64,000 nt of DNA from assembly GCA_963847515.1 (NCBI GenBank), contig CAWKAA010000007.1:1612001-1676000 (forward strand). The letters are read 5' to 3'. Shown here in pieces: positions 19,695 through 29,300 of this stretch; position 1 is the first letter of the stretch, and each line of letters starts with the position of its first letter. A program made the position numbers and the translations under genes. The notes under the pieces are model-generated. The model saw only the letters and a program-made list of their open reading frames with translations. It did not search any database and was not told the origin of the DNA. Origin of the DNA: QHXW01 sp963847515. GTDB taxonomy: Bacteria > Acidobacteriota > Terriglobia > Bryobacterales > Bryobacteraceae.

Positions 19695-20246
19695 TCACTT
19701 ATATTCAAGTTGCAGGAGGCACTTTCCGCTTAGACACGAAAGCGTACAACTTGGCGATGCTGTCCCCGGGCAGTTCTTCCCGTCAGAGAACGTGATCGTG
19801 ACGGGCGTCAACTGAGTTCCACCAGTGGGGGTACACGTGTAAAGCGTGCCACTTCCGGTCCACGCAACGGGACACGTCCCAGCCACTCCGTCTTCCAGTA
19901 AATACTCATCTAGAGACAATTGGAATTGAGGGGTGCTGTTACTGGTTATCGTCCACTTCCTTCCTCGTACATCCAATGTTGAGCTAGCCTGCTGGTTGTA
20001 GTCACCTATGCTGATACTCTTTACCTTATGAAACCACTCATCCACCTCGATCTGGGTGTCAGTGTTCTTCTGGATCCCACCATCTTCGTAATGGAATGTG
20101 ATTGATCCGTCACCAACCTCGATAGGGGGGCCTTTCAAGACCAACTTCGCCAGGATAATCGCCGCGCCGCCCAAGACCAGGATGACACCGGTCGATATCA
20201 ATAGCTTCTTCGTAAAGCTCGTTTTCTTCTCGTTCGCAGGCATCAT
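19695..20246 (-). CDS. Membrane-anchored Cys-rich protein of unknown function, coupled to the TPR kinase
   Basis: 183 residues. A basic N-terminus is followed by one membrane span (residues ~14-34, LLISTGVILVLGGAAIILAK), an outward domain rich in Thr/Ser, and six cysteines in the last ~65 residues, which could form three disulfides outside the cytoplasm. Its start overlaps the stop of the large Ser/Thr kinase gene by 4 bases (ATGA), so the two are made together. I do not recognise the family. It may be a kinase substrate or a sensing partner. The 210 bases between it and the downstream hydrolase contain no convincing gene. Confidence 0.75.
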   Translation of the reverse strand: MMPANEKKTSFTKKLLISTGVILVLGGAAIILAKLVLKGPPIEVGDGSITFHYEDGGIQKNTDTQIEVDEWFHKVKSISIGDYNQQASSTLDVRGRKWTITSNSTPQFQLSLDEYLLEDGVAGTCPVAWTGSGTLYTCTPTGGTQLTPVTITFSDGKNCPGTASPSCTLSCLSGKCLLQLEYK

Positions 20247-23134
20247 TTCGTTCCTTTTCTTATTTCTGGGTTACCTTGAGCAAGACGCAAGACCGTGCGC
20301 CACAGTGCTTGTACGTCGGGTCGCGCCAGGTACGCTTGAAAAGCCGGCGGTCCCCACTCTAGCGCGACAGTATCGAGTTGCCGTTTAGCTGCTTGAGCGT
20401 AATCGCGCGCCCTGGCGCTGTCGGCGCGGGCTGCCAGCGCGAGTAAGCGCCAGCGCGAAAGTGGGAGTTTTTCGACCAATGGCTCTGTCTGGTGAATCAT
20501 GGCGAGCGCCCCTGCGAAATCTCCGCTCTCAAGGCGCGCCTCGGCCAGCAGCAGTTGAGCGTCAACGCGGAGGGAAATATCTCCCAATTTCTGACTCTGC
20601 AAGAACGCCAGCTCACAATTTCGGCGCCCGCTTTGCCGGTCTCCGGCCCCGGCCAGTGCGGTACCGAGAATGGCGGTCAGACGCACTGCGTCGGCCGGAG
20701 AAGGGGCACCGGCCAGAGCCCGGCGGCACCTTATGACTGCTTCCGTATTTTGCCGTTTTGCCAATGCCATCCCGGCGCGCGATATCGCGATGTTCAGTCG
20801 CAAATCGGCGAAGTTCTCTGCATTGGCTTCTGCTCTTACAAACATCTGATCCGCTTCGGAAAAACGCCCCAACATCCACAAGGTTTCGCCTGAGCCACAT
20901 GCCGCCCAACGGATAAGCTGCGCATCTGTGCCTAGTTGCAGAGCCTGCTGGTAATGCACAAGGGCCTCAGGCAGATGCTCCTGCGTTTCCAAGAGGCTGC
21001 CCAGGCTCCAGTGAGCCAGAGACATTTGATAGGAATCCTGGGATTTTTCAGCAATCTCCAAAGAGCCGCGAAAGGAATCAATCGCCGCCGGGTCACCGCG
21101 GTCGCGCTGAACCCTGCCAATCAGAGTCAGGCACTGTACAGATTCGCGAGCAAAGTGGTTCAGCTGATAAAACGCAAGCGCTTCCCGGGCCTCGCGCATC
21201 GCATCATCGGGACGCTTCTGCAAATCATGAAGGCCTGCCAGTGACAGCAGTGCCTGCGATGCCAGCCATTGAGTGTTCTCATGGCGTGCCATCTCCAGGG
21301 CCTCGAAATAATATCGTTCGGCGCCCGCCAGATCGCCTTTGCGCCGGTAGGCATTACCAAGGACCAGCACGCCGCGGATGGCCAAACTGTCGATGTGGTT
21401 AGCCCGCGCCGTATCAATTGCCTCGCGAGCATACCGCTCCGCCAAGGCTGCATCTCCCTTGAAGAAAGCGTTGCTGCCCAGCTGCAGCTTCCCACGAATC
21501 TGCTGATGAACATTGCCGGTGATGCGTGCGGTCTCCAGGACCTTCATGGCCTGCGCGGCGTTCTCGTCGAACTGGTTACGCCGGGTAGCATCTACGCTGC
21601 GCTGATAGGCAACTTCGGTAAGCCCTTCCAGGTTGCTCGTCGCCTGATAAAGCTCCTCCGCTTTGCGGAACTCCTCCTGTGCCTGCGCCCGGTGCTGGGG
21701 AGCCCGGCTATCCTGTGCTGCTCGCAGCAACCACGCCGCAGGATTCGACGGGTCGGCTTCTGACGCAGCTGTGTAACTTGCCAGCGCTTTCGGTATCTGC
21801 TCAGCTCTTTCGTAAGTTCGTCCAAGATCTAAGTAAACGTCAGCCTTCCTTGGCCCCGCGATCCGTAGCATCTGCTGGTACTTGGTGGCGGCTGCGGCGA
21901 AGTCGCGCGTAATGGACCGATCTATCGCGTCGATCTGAAGACGATCGAACGTCGAAAGCTCCCTGGTTGCCTCGCGCCGCGCCTTTAGCATCTCGACGCC
22001 GGCCTTTTCAGGAAGCTCCAGTTCCATCCAGGCGTCGGCCAAGCGGGCGTGCGCAAGGGCGTAGTGCGGCGCGAGCCCCACCGCGCGCTCCAGCGCCTTG
22101 GTGGCCGCGAAGTATGCCGCCGCGTGAATATCGTCAGCACCAGTTTGGTACAGTTTCCTGGCTTCCGCCGATGGCTGCTCGCGCCACGGCTCCCATTGCC
22201 ACAATACGAACCCGCCGGCAAGCAGCAATAGGATCGCCGCCGCGGAGACGAAGGCTCTGTGATGAAGCTTGGAAGCCTGTCCCCGAATGGCCTCAACGAA
22301 CTCGCCGGCGCTCGCGAACCGGCGTGCTGGATCTGGCGAGAGCGCCCGGCGAATGGCCTGCATCCACTTTCCATCCAGGCCCGAAAGAGTCACGTCCGGT
22401 CCGTCCGGTAATTCCCCCGCAACCATCCGATACGCTGTAACGCCGAGTGCGTACACGTCGGAACTTACGGTCGCCGACCTGCCAGCAAATAACTCGGGGG
22501 CAATGTACCCCGGCGTTCCAAGAACGTGGCCATGCAACGTCACCAGTGACTTCGTGGGAGCCTGAGTGTCAACCGGCGCAGTGCTGCGCGCCAGGCCGAA
22601 ATCAGTGATCACAGGGCGGTTGGCGCCGCTCGTTGGCACCAGCATGACGTTGCCCGGCTTGAAATCACGGTGGATGATCCCGGCGGCGTGAGCGGCATCC
22701 AACGCGCTAGCCATGCGTTCCAGCAGCGGCAGCGCTTCACTCGGACTCACTGGGCCCTCTCGTCGGAGGCGCTCTTCCAAGGTCTCACCCGGAAGAAATT
22801 CCATAGTCAGGAAGTAAATGGGAGCCGGAGAGGAACTATCCACCGGATGCTGCGACAGATCGAATACCCTACAGACATTCGGGTGACCCACCATCCGCGA
22901 AAGATGGATCTCTTGCTTGAAGCGGGCGATGCTGTGGGCATCGCCGGCAATCTCCGGGAGCAGCGTCTTCAGAGCGATGTTCTGTCGAAGTTCGAGGTCC
23001 TCTACTTCGTAGACCTCGCCCATGCCTCCACGGTTGATGAACCGCTTTATGCGATATCTGCCCGAAACGATCTGTCCCGCAGAGAATACAGGTACGCTTT
23101 GACGGTGATCCTCCGGTTGGCCGTGAGGACTCAT
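20243..23134 (-). CDS. Transmembrane Ser/Thr protein kinase with TPR repeats
   Basis: A 963-residue intact receptor-type kinase. The kinase domain spans ~27-285, with glycine loop NRGGMGEVYEVED, catalytic Lys56 (ALKTLL), HRD at 155-157 (IIHRDFKPGNVML), DFG at 178-180 and 'GTPGYIAPELF'. A membrane span follows (about 294-312, SAAAILLLLAGGFVLWQW). The remaining ~640 residues are TPR-type helical repeats (e.g. YALAHARLADAWMELELPEK). In this common acidobacterial layout the TPR part lies outside the cytoplasmic membrane. It is the first gene of a two-gene unit with the Cys-rich protein. Its targets are unknown. Confidence 0.93.
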   Translation of the reverse strand: MSPHGQPEDHRQSVPVFSAGQIVSGRYRIKRFINRGGMGEVYEVEDLELRQNIALKTLLPEIAGDAHSIARFKQEIHLSRMVGHPNVCRVFDLSQHPVDSSSPAPIYFLTMEFLPGETLEERLRREGPVSPSEALPLLERMASALDAAHAAGIIHRDFKPGNVMLVPTSGANRPVITDFGLARSTAPVDTQAPTKSLVTLHGHVLGTPGYIAPELFAGRSATVSSDVYALGVTAYRMVAGELPDGPDVTLSGLDGKWMQAIRRALSPDPARRFASAGEFVEAIRGQASKLHHRAFVSAAAILLLLAGGFVLWQWEPWREQPSAEARKLYQTGADDIHAAAYFAATKALERAVGLAPHYALAHARLADAWMELELPEKAGVEMLKARREATRELSTFDRLQIDAIDRSITRDFAAAATKYQQMLRIAGPRKADVYLDLGRTYERAEQIPKALASYTAASEADPSNPAAWLLRAAQDSRAPQHRAQAQEEFRKAEELYQATSNLEGLTEVAYQRSVDATRRNQFDENAAQAMKVLETARITGNVHQQIRGKLQLGSNAFFKGDAALAERYAREAIDTARANHIDSLAIRGVLVLGNAYRRKGDLAGAERYYFEALEMARHENTQWLASQALLSLAGLHDLQKRPDDAMREAREALAFYQLNHFARESVQCLTLIGRVQRDRGDPAAIDSFRGSLEIAEKSQDSYQMSLAHWSLGSLLETQEHLPEALVHYQQALQLGTDAQLIRWAACGSGETLWMLGRFSEADQMFVRAEANAENFADLRLNIAISRAGMALAKRQNTEAVIRCRRALAGAPSPADAVRLTAILGTALAGAGDRQSGRRNCELAFLQSQKLGDISLRVDAQLLLAEARLESGDFAGALAMIHQTEPLVEKLPLSRWRLLALAARADSARARDYAQAAKRQLDTVALEWGPPAFQAYLARPDVQALWRTVLRLAQGNPEIRKGTK

Positions 23135-23327
23135 GATGTTGATGCGGAGATTGTACTCCCAAACTACAGCTGGGAAAAGGGTGGAACGACGGGGCGGAAC
23201 GAGTTAGGTCTCAATAGCTTCCTGGCCGCGGCAGCCCGTTGTCAGCGGCTGACGGACCCGAAACACGGACGGGGAACGACCGTTCCGCCGTCTGTGATCA
23301 CCATGCACCTCCTGGCTGATTTCAAGA

Positions 23328-23460
23328 TCACGCCCGAAACTCCGCGGCGTGATTGGTCGCCCAGTCACGGAACGTTCGCGCCGACGTACCGCTGATCTGT
23401 GCGACCGCGGATGTCATGAACGCAGGTTGACCGATTGCCGCACCAAGGGCACCGTTAGAT
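23328..23460 (-). pseudogene. C-terminal fragment of an NmrA-like NAD(P)-binding oxidoreductase
   Basis: About 43 codons read NGALGAAIGQPAFMTSAVAQ, then ISGTSARTFRDWATNHAAEF and a stop. This is the characteristic tail of NmrA/SDR-a5 proteins (xxGxPARTFxDWAxxHAxxF). Nothing upstream in this frame looks like the Rossmann fold; instead the sequence runs into a toxin-like gene on the other strand. So only the tail of a lost gene remains. Confidence 0.55.
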
Positions 23461-23490
23461 CGCGCTCGATTTCCAATTATAAAAATTCTG

Positions 23491-23496
23491 TATAAT
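23491..23496 (+). promoter_or_regulatory. TATAAT -10 box of the HigB-like toxin remnant
   Basis: TATAAT in an unusually AT-rich stretch (23470-23504), only 7 bases before the putative TTG start, so the transcript would be nearly leaderless. No good -35 box is seen at the usual spacing. Confidence 0.45.
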
Positions 23497-23502
23497 CGTA
23501 AA

Positions 23503-23809
23503 TTGAGTGAAGAACGGTGCAAACCGATCCAATGGCTTGGAGACAGTCGTGACCGCCTGCGACGGTTCCCCCAGGCAGCGCGCCGCGAAAATCGGCTATC
23601 AGTTGAGCTTGATTCAGGCTCGACGTCCGGCGAGCGATTGGAAGCCGATTCCACTTGTCGGCGCTGGAGTCATTGAGATTCGAGTCCATGCGGACGGTGA
23701 ATATCCTGTCTTCTATGTGGCCAAGTTCGAGGACGCGGTCTATGTGTTGCATGTCTTCGCCAAGAAGACCCGGAAGGCATCCTCACTCGCCTTCCGATAC
23801 AATCACTGC
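23503..23809 (+). pseudogene. HigB-like (Gp49/RelE superfamily) toxin, frameshifted and truncated
   Basis: One frame gives KPIQWLGDSRDRLRRFPQAAR from TTG 23503; after an extra A in the run near 23586-23590 a second frame gives IGYQLSLIQARR, then 'VGAGVIEIRVHADGEYPVFY' and 'VAKFEDAVYVLHVFAKKTRK'. This is the classic Gp49-like HigB toxin, an mRNA interferase family. The C-terminal helix of the family is missing: after KTRKAS the sequence runs straight into the next gene's start. The HigA antitoxin gene expected downstream is absent. Confidence 0.7.
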
Positions 23810-24766
23810 ATGTCAAAAACCCGTTTCCGCACCGCTGCCGTCGTCGGCACGGGCATGATAGGACCTGGAATTGCCGCGACTCTGGCCTTGGGAGGCTTGC
23901 CTACCACGATCCTGAGCCGCACCGGCGAGAACGCCGCGAAAGGCGTAGAAGCCGCCCGTGAGCAATTGCGTGTCCTGGTGGACAATGGCCTGGCAGACGT
24001 CGTCGATGTGCGCGCGGCTTTCGACCGCCTTACCGGTTCGTGCGTCTTCGATCAAACCATCGGAAACGTGGATCTGGTGATCGAGTCCGTGCCCGAGAAC
24101 ATGGACGTGAAACAGAGGTTGTTCGTTCGTATGGAGAACGTTGCCGACCGGACGGCGGTCCTGGCCAGCAACACTTCCAGCCTCAGCATCACGGCTATCG
24201 CCTCGCGCTGCCGCCGTCCTGAGCGTGTGCTGACTACGCATTTCTGGAATCCGGCGCACCTGATGCCGTTGGTAGAGATCGTACAAGGCGAGAAGACTTC
24301 TGTTCAGGTGGCGCAGAGCGTTCGAGAGCTCGTGGCCGCGTGCGGCAAAGTCCCGGTCATGGTTAAGAAAGACCGGCCCGGCCAACTCGGCAACCGGCTG
24401 CAAATGGCGCTGGTGCGGGAAGCCGCCTACATTGTCGAGGAGGGCATCGCAGACGTGGAGGATGTGGACCTGGTCGCCAAGAATGGTTTTGGATTGCGCA
24501 TGCCGGCGTATGGAATCTTTGAACACCAGGACGCCGTTGGCCTGGACATGGCTCTTGGAATCCTTGACTACGTGGCCAAGGACTTATACAGCCTGCCCAA
24601 AGCTCCCAATTTCTACCGGGCGAAAGTGGCGCATGGCGATCTTGGCGCTAAGACGGGGAAAGGCTTCTACGACTGGTCGACAAAATCGATTGAAGAAGTG
24701 AAAGCGCGGAGGGACCAGTTTGTCATGAACGTTCTGCGCGCGAGAAAAAGGGAACAACACGCCTAA
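23810..24766 (+). CDS. 3-hydroxyacyl-CoA dehydrogenase family protein (NAD-binding)
   Basis: 318 residues. The N-terminal Rossmann motif GTGMIGPGIAATLA starts near residue 12; family motifs follow: 'LVIESVPENMDVKQRLF', 'LASNTSSLSITAIASRC' and 'THFWNPAHLMPLVEIV'. The C-terminal helical domain has 'RPGQLGNRLQMALVREA'. The family oxidises 3-hydroxyacyl-CoA or related hydroxy acids with NAD+; the 'FWNPAHLMPLVE' form also occurs in carnitine- and gulonate-dehydrogenase-like members, so the substrate is uncertain. Start ATG 23810 is chosen because the sequence before it belongs to the toxin remnant, which is read in the same frame. Its stop overlaps the convergent pepA stop by 4 bases. Confidence 0.9.
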   Translation: MSKTRFRTAAVVGTGMIGPGIAATLALGGLPTTILSRTGENAAKGVEAAREQLRVLVDNGLADVVDVRAAFDRLTGSCVFDQTIGNVDLVIESVPENMDVKQRLFVRMENVADRTAVLASNTSSLSITAIASRCRRPERVLTTHFWNPAHLMPLVEIVQGEKTSVQVAQSVRELVAACGKVPVMVKKDRPGQLGNRLQMALVREAAYIVEEGIADVEDVDLVAKNGFGLRMPAYGIFEHQDAVGLDMALGILDYVAKDLYSLPKAPNFYRAKVAHGDLGAKTGKGFYDWSTKSIEEVKARRDQFVMNVLRARKREQHA

Positions 24767-26227
24767 TCCACCCAGTTCATGGCCAGGTTCACAAAGGTCC
24801 GCACACCCACGCCAATCGGGCCTTTCGACATGTAAGGCTTGGCATCATCCAGCCAGGCGGTGCCGGCGATGTCCAGATGCACCCAGGGCGTCTGCTCGGC
24901 GAATTCGCTGAGGAACAGCGCCGCGGTGATTGCGCCGCCGGGACGGCCGCCCACGTTGGCCAGATCCGCGAATGGGCTCTTCAGCTGTTCTTTATAATCG
25001 TCGTCGAGCGGCATGCGCCACATCTTCTCGCCCGCGGCGCGGGCGGCCTCCAGCACCCGTCCGACCAGCCGGTCATCGCGTGCTGAAAGCGCCGATGTTG
25101 ATGCTGTCCCAGCGCCACAACGATCGCGCCGGTCAGCGTGGCGGCGTCCACCAGGTGCGTGCAGCCCAGCCGCCGCGCATAAGTCAGCGCGTCGGCCAGA
25201 ATCAGGCGGCCTTCGGCGTCGGTGTTGATCACCTCGATGGTCTTGCCGGACAGCGAGGTCACGATGTCGCCGGGCCGCTGCGCGCGGCTGCCGGGCATGT
25301 TCTCGACCGCGGGAATCAGTGCGGTCACCGGAATCGGCGGCTTAAACTGCGCCAGCGCCCGCATGGCGCCGATCATGGCTGCGCCGCCCGCCATGTCGTA
25401 CTTCATCTTTTCCATGCCGTCGGCAGGCTTGATGGAGATGCCGCCGGTGTCGAAGGTGACGCCTTTGCCGACGAGTCCCAAGGTGCGCGGCGCCGCCGCG
25501 CCTTCGCGGGCCGGTAACGCAGCACGATCAGCGCCGGAGGCTCCGCGCTTCCCATGGCAACGCCCAGCAGCGATCCCATGCCGAGCTGCTGCATCCGGTC
25601 CTGATCCAGCACTTCGCACTCGAGGCCGTGCGCTGCCGGCCATTTGCCGGGCAGCCTCCGCCAGCGATGTGGGCGTAAGCCGATTGGCCGGTTCGTTGCT
25701 CAGCTCACGCGCAAAGTTTTGCGACTCCGCGATGGTGCGGCCTCGCTCCGCCGCCCGCATTCAGCTCCGCACCGCCGCCTGGAGCCGCTACGGTGAACTG
25801 ATCCACAACCTTGACGTCTTTCTTGTCGCTCTTGTAGCGGTCCGGCTCGTAGTCGCCGAGCATCGCGCCTTCCACCGCCGCCTCCACATGTTCGGACCCG
25901 CCAAATGGACCTTCGAGAAGGATGGCGATCTTGCGGAGCGATCGCGATTTCAAATGCCGCAGCGCCGCGCCCGCAACCCGCCGCAGCTCGGCGGTGGTGA
26001 ATTTCGCGACGGGTCCGGCGCCGGCGAGCAGAAGCCGCTTGGCCTTAAGACTCTGCTGGGTGATGCACCAGCGTCATCTCGAAGATCTTGCCGGCCACTT
26101 CTCCCGAGCCGTAGACGTCGCCGAGCGAGACTTTGAACCGGTCGTTTGGCTTGCCCTCAAAAGTCAGGGCGATGAGCGCGTCGCACTCCAGGGATTCGAC
26201 CGGCTTTCGTTCCAGTTGGATCTGCAT
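24763..26227 (-). CDS. pepA: Leucyl aminopeptidase (M17), several frameshifts
   Basis: A cytosolic metallo-exopeptidase that removes N-terminal residues from peptides. Joined from several frames: start MQIQLERKPVESLECDALIA at ATG 26227; middle 'ARELSNEPANRLTPTSLAE'; metal-binding core 'TFDTGGISIKPADGMEKMK'; family signature NTDAEGRLILADAL (~25190-25230); end 'PWVHLDIAGTAW ... LAMNWVD'. Shifts lie near 26055, 25760, 25640, 25500 and 25090. All key motifs survive, so the gene is probably intact in the organism. Its ATG follows directly on the smpB stop (TAAATG), so the two form an operon. Confidence 0.88.
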
Positions 26228-26711
26228 TTAGTCTCCGTATTTGGCCTTGCTCCGGCGGACAGCGTCGCGCGCCTCGGTTTCCGCCGTGCGGGCGCGTTCG
26301 GCTTCGCGCTTATCGTGCATCTTTCTTGCCGCGCGCCAGGGCCAGCTCGCACTTGATGCGGCCGCCCTTCAGATAGATCTTGGTCGGAATCAGGGACAGC
26401 CCCTTCTCCCGGGTCTTCCCTAGCAATTTATCAATTTCGCGCCGATGCAGCAGCAGCTTGCGGCTCCGGACTGGCGAATGGTTCTCCCGGTTGCCGTGTG
26501 AATACTCGCTGATGTGGGCGTTGACCAGCCAGGCTTCGTTCCTTTCGATGGTCGCGTAGCTTTCCCGGAGCTGGATTTTGCCCGATTTGGCGGACTTAAC
26601 CTCCGTGCCTGTGAGGACCAGGCCGGCCTCAAAGCGCTCCATCAAGAAATAGTTATGGCTCGCCTGGCGATTGTCACTTAAAATCTTGAATTCAGTCTCT
26701 TTTGTCGCCAA
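26228..26711 (-). CDS. smpB: SsrA (tmRNA)-binding protein SmpB, one frameshift near the end
   Basis: Binds tmRNA for rescue of stalled ribosomes. The start is TTG 26711 (ATKETEFKILSDNRQASHNY) with GAGG ahead of it. Core motifs are 'GLVLTGTEVKSAKSGKIQL' and 'GLSLIPTKIYLKGGRIKCEL'. An extra G near 26318 makes an early stop (RGKKDAR); removing it restores the usual basic tail KREAERARTAETEARDAVR and the ending RSKAKYGD with TAA at 26228. The restored length of ~160 is normal. The basic tail is needed for tmRNA function, so an error in the sequence is more likely than a real truncation. No tmRNA gene was found in the window. Confidence 0.93.
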
Positions 26712-26826
26712 GGATACCTCAAATTGCTTTCCACACTCGGGAGCCGGTCCGCGTCAGTCCTTTTGATGATAATGCACGAGCCGCTGGTGTCGCATCCTGC
26801 GGGCTGGACGTCCTCCAAGTCGTAAG

Positions 26827-29294
26827 ATGCTGAGTGCTAAAAGGTTAGGCAAAATAGCGGCCTTTGCGATGCTGGCTAACAGCTATTGAGGCGCGTACCC
26901 GCAAAGGGGACAAGTTGCTGGCCCAGAGTCGTGCCGCCGAAATCCGCAAAGACTGGGATACAGCGCTGTCGTTTGCCGAGGAGGCATTGAGCGACGATCC
27001 GGCCGACATCGCGTATCAGCTTACTGCCACCCGGTTGCGCTTTTATGACGGCGCAGTATCACGTCGATGAGGGCAGAAGCCTGCGCAACGTGGGCAAATT
27101 GGATGAGGCTCTGGCGGAATTTCAGAAAGCTTACGGCATCAATCCGGCTCTGGACATGGCGGCAGAGGAGATCGAGCGCACCAAGAGCATGATCGAGCGG
27201 GAGAAGAATAAACCCGCCTCCGAGCAAAAACCTGAAGATCGCGGCCTTACCCCGGCGCAGGCCGAAACGAAGAGAGAGGAAAAGAAGTTTGCGGCCATGC
27301 AGCCGCTGCCCGAGCTGAAGCCGCTGAATGCCGCGCCCATCAATCTGAAAATGAATAACCAGCCGCCTAAGGTCTTGTTCGAAACCGTGGGCAAGCTGGC
27401 GGGTATCAACGTCCTGTTCGACCCCGAATTCACGACGGGTCCCGCACCCACCAAGCCGCAATCCATCGAGCTTAACAATGCCACGCTGGACGAGGCGTTG
27501 GATTATCTGGCGCTGATCACAAAATCATTCTGGAAGCCGATTTCCCAGAACGCCATCTTCATCACGCAGGACAACCCCACCAAACGGCGGGAATTTGAAG
27601 ATTGGGTAGTGAGAGTGTTTTATCTGAAGAACGTGCTGACGGCCCAGGAGATCCAGGAAATCGTGACGGCCGTCCGCACGGTCGCCGAGATCCAGAAGAT
27701 TTTCACTTACCAGGCGCAGAACGCCATCATTGTGCGCGCCGAGGCGGATAAAGTCGCGCTGGCCGAAAAGATTATTGCCGATCTCGACAAACCGAAGGCC
27801 GAGGTGCTGGTGGATGTTCTGGTGATGCAGGTCAGCCGGGCCAAGGAGCGAGACCTGGCGGCGGCGATCGCGCCAAATGGCATCAATTCACCGATCAGTT
27901 TCACGCCGCGCACTAGCATCGCGTCGCCAAGCACGGGGACTGGGACCGGAACAGGAACGGGAACCGGAACAGGCACCGGAACGGGAACCGGAACAGGTAC
28001 GGGGACCGGCACGGCAACTAGCATCCCCCTCTCCAACATCGCCCGGATCAGCACGCGCGATTTTTCGCTGACATTGCCGGGCGGTCTTCTCAATGCGCTG
28101 ATGAATGACACCAACAGCAAAGTACTGCAATCGCCGCAGGTTCGTGCTGTGGACGGGCAAAAGGTCAGCATGAAGATCGGCGAAAAGGTTCCGTACGCCA
28201 GCGGCAGCTTCCAACCGGGGATCGGCGGCGTGGGTATCAACCCGCTGGTCAATACGCAATTCACGTTTCTGGATGTGGGTGTGAACATCGATATCACGCC
28301 CAAGATCCACGGAACCGACGAGGTGTCATTACACGTCGACATAGACATTTCAAACGTGAAGCAGTTCCTCAATTTGGGTGGCGTCCAGGAGCCGGACGTG
28401 GCGCAGACGAAGGTCAGCAATGATGTGCGCCTCAAGCAGGGAGAAGTGAACCTGATGGGCGGCCTGATCCAGATCCAGGAGAACAAGACTACTACCGGGG
28501 TGCCGGGCTTGGGCAGCATCCCGCTGCTTGGGCGGTTGTTCACCAGCGAAACGCTCACTAAAGATGAAACCGAGCTGGTCATCGCTCTGATCCCTCACAT
28601 CGTGCGCGCGCCCGACATCACGGACGTGAACATGCGGACCATTGGGACGGGCAACTCAACCGTTGTGAAGCTGAACTATGCGGCAGAAAAGCCTGCCGAG
28701 ACGCCGGCGCCACAATCCTCTCAGCCCGCGCCACAACCGGTTGCTATTGCGCCGAATGTTCCTCCAGCGGCCGCGCCACCTGCGGGAATCGTGCAGCCCG
28801 CAGCGCCCCCTGCCACTGCACCTTCGCCAATCGCGCCGCTCATTTCCCCTGCAAAGCCGCCCGGGGCGCCGGAAGCCGGCAAGGCCCGCGTCATGTTCGT
28901 GCCTGCACAGGCTAGCGCTGAACTCAATGGAACGGTTACAGTGAGCCTGATGGTTGAAAACGCCGCGGACCTGGCCTCCACGCCCATGCAAGTCCGTTTC
29001 GATCCCAAAGTGCTTCGCTTGAACGACGTAGTGCGCGGCAACATGCTGACCAGCGATGGACAGCAAGTGGCTTTCTCGAAAAATGTCCTGAACGATACCG
29101 GAGAGGCGACCATAAACGTCAGCCGTTTTCCCACGACCGGCGGCGTGAGCGGATCGGGGTCGCTCGTGACCTTAGTCTTTCAGGCTGTGGGCCGGGGCGA
29201 TACCGTCGTAGCGGCGCCGCAACTGACGCTCCGCAATTCCCAATCGCAACCCATCCTGACCGGGGCTCCGCAGTTTTCGGTCAGCGTGAAGTAG
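26827..29294 (+). CDS. TPR-secretin-cohesin outer membrane channel protein (type II secretion/type IV pilus family)
   Basis: About 820 residues once two +1 insertions (near 26879 and in the T run at ~27041) are removed. The order is: signal peptide (MLSAKRLGKIAAFAMLA), two TPR-like units (KDWDTALSFAEEALSDDP; GKLDEALAEFQKAYGINP), secretin N-domains (LFETVGKLAGINVLFDP), a 13-fold Thr-Gly tract, and the secretin core with signature VPGLGSIPLLGRLF. A Pro/Ala-rich linker follows, then a C-terminal cohesin-like domain (VPAQASAELNGTVTVSLMVE). Secretins form the outer membrane pore of secretion systems or pili. It heads an operon with two pseudopilins and a large exported protein. The cohesin-type tail suggests it binds another protein or the cargo. 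Confidence 0.88.
27933..28010 (+). repeat. Hexanucleotide repeat encoding 13 Thr-Gly pairs
   Basis: Thirteen imperfect ACN-GGN units in a row inside the secretin gene, between the N-domains and the core. Third bases vary, so the amino-acid repeat is kept while the DNA repeat has drifted. It probably codes for a flexible loop. Confidence 0.9.
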
Positions 29295-29300
29295 AAATCC

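Noticed and set aside
19481..19708. A 75-codon minus-strand frame following the Cys-rich protein
   Set aside because: TTG start inside the previous gene, no SD, Arg-rich and no recognisable features; it may still be real but cannot be supported.
22670..23395. A 241-codon plus-strand frame
   Set aside because: Antisense to the kinase domain of the TPR kinase; no independent evidence.
27933..28010. Short tandem repeats as a possible CRISPR array
   Set aside because: Six-base units without spacers, inside the secretin reading frame; it encodes Thr-Gly pairs.
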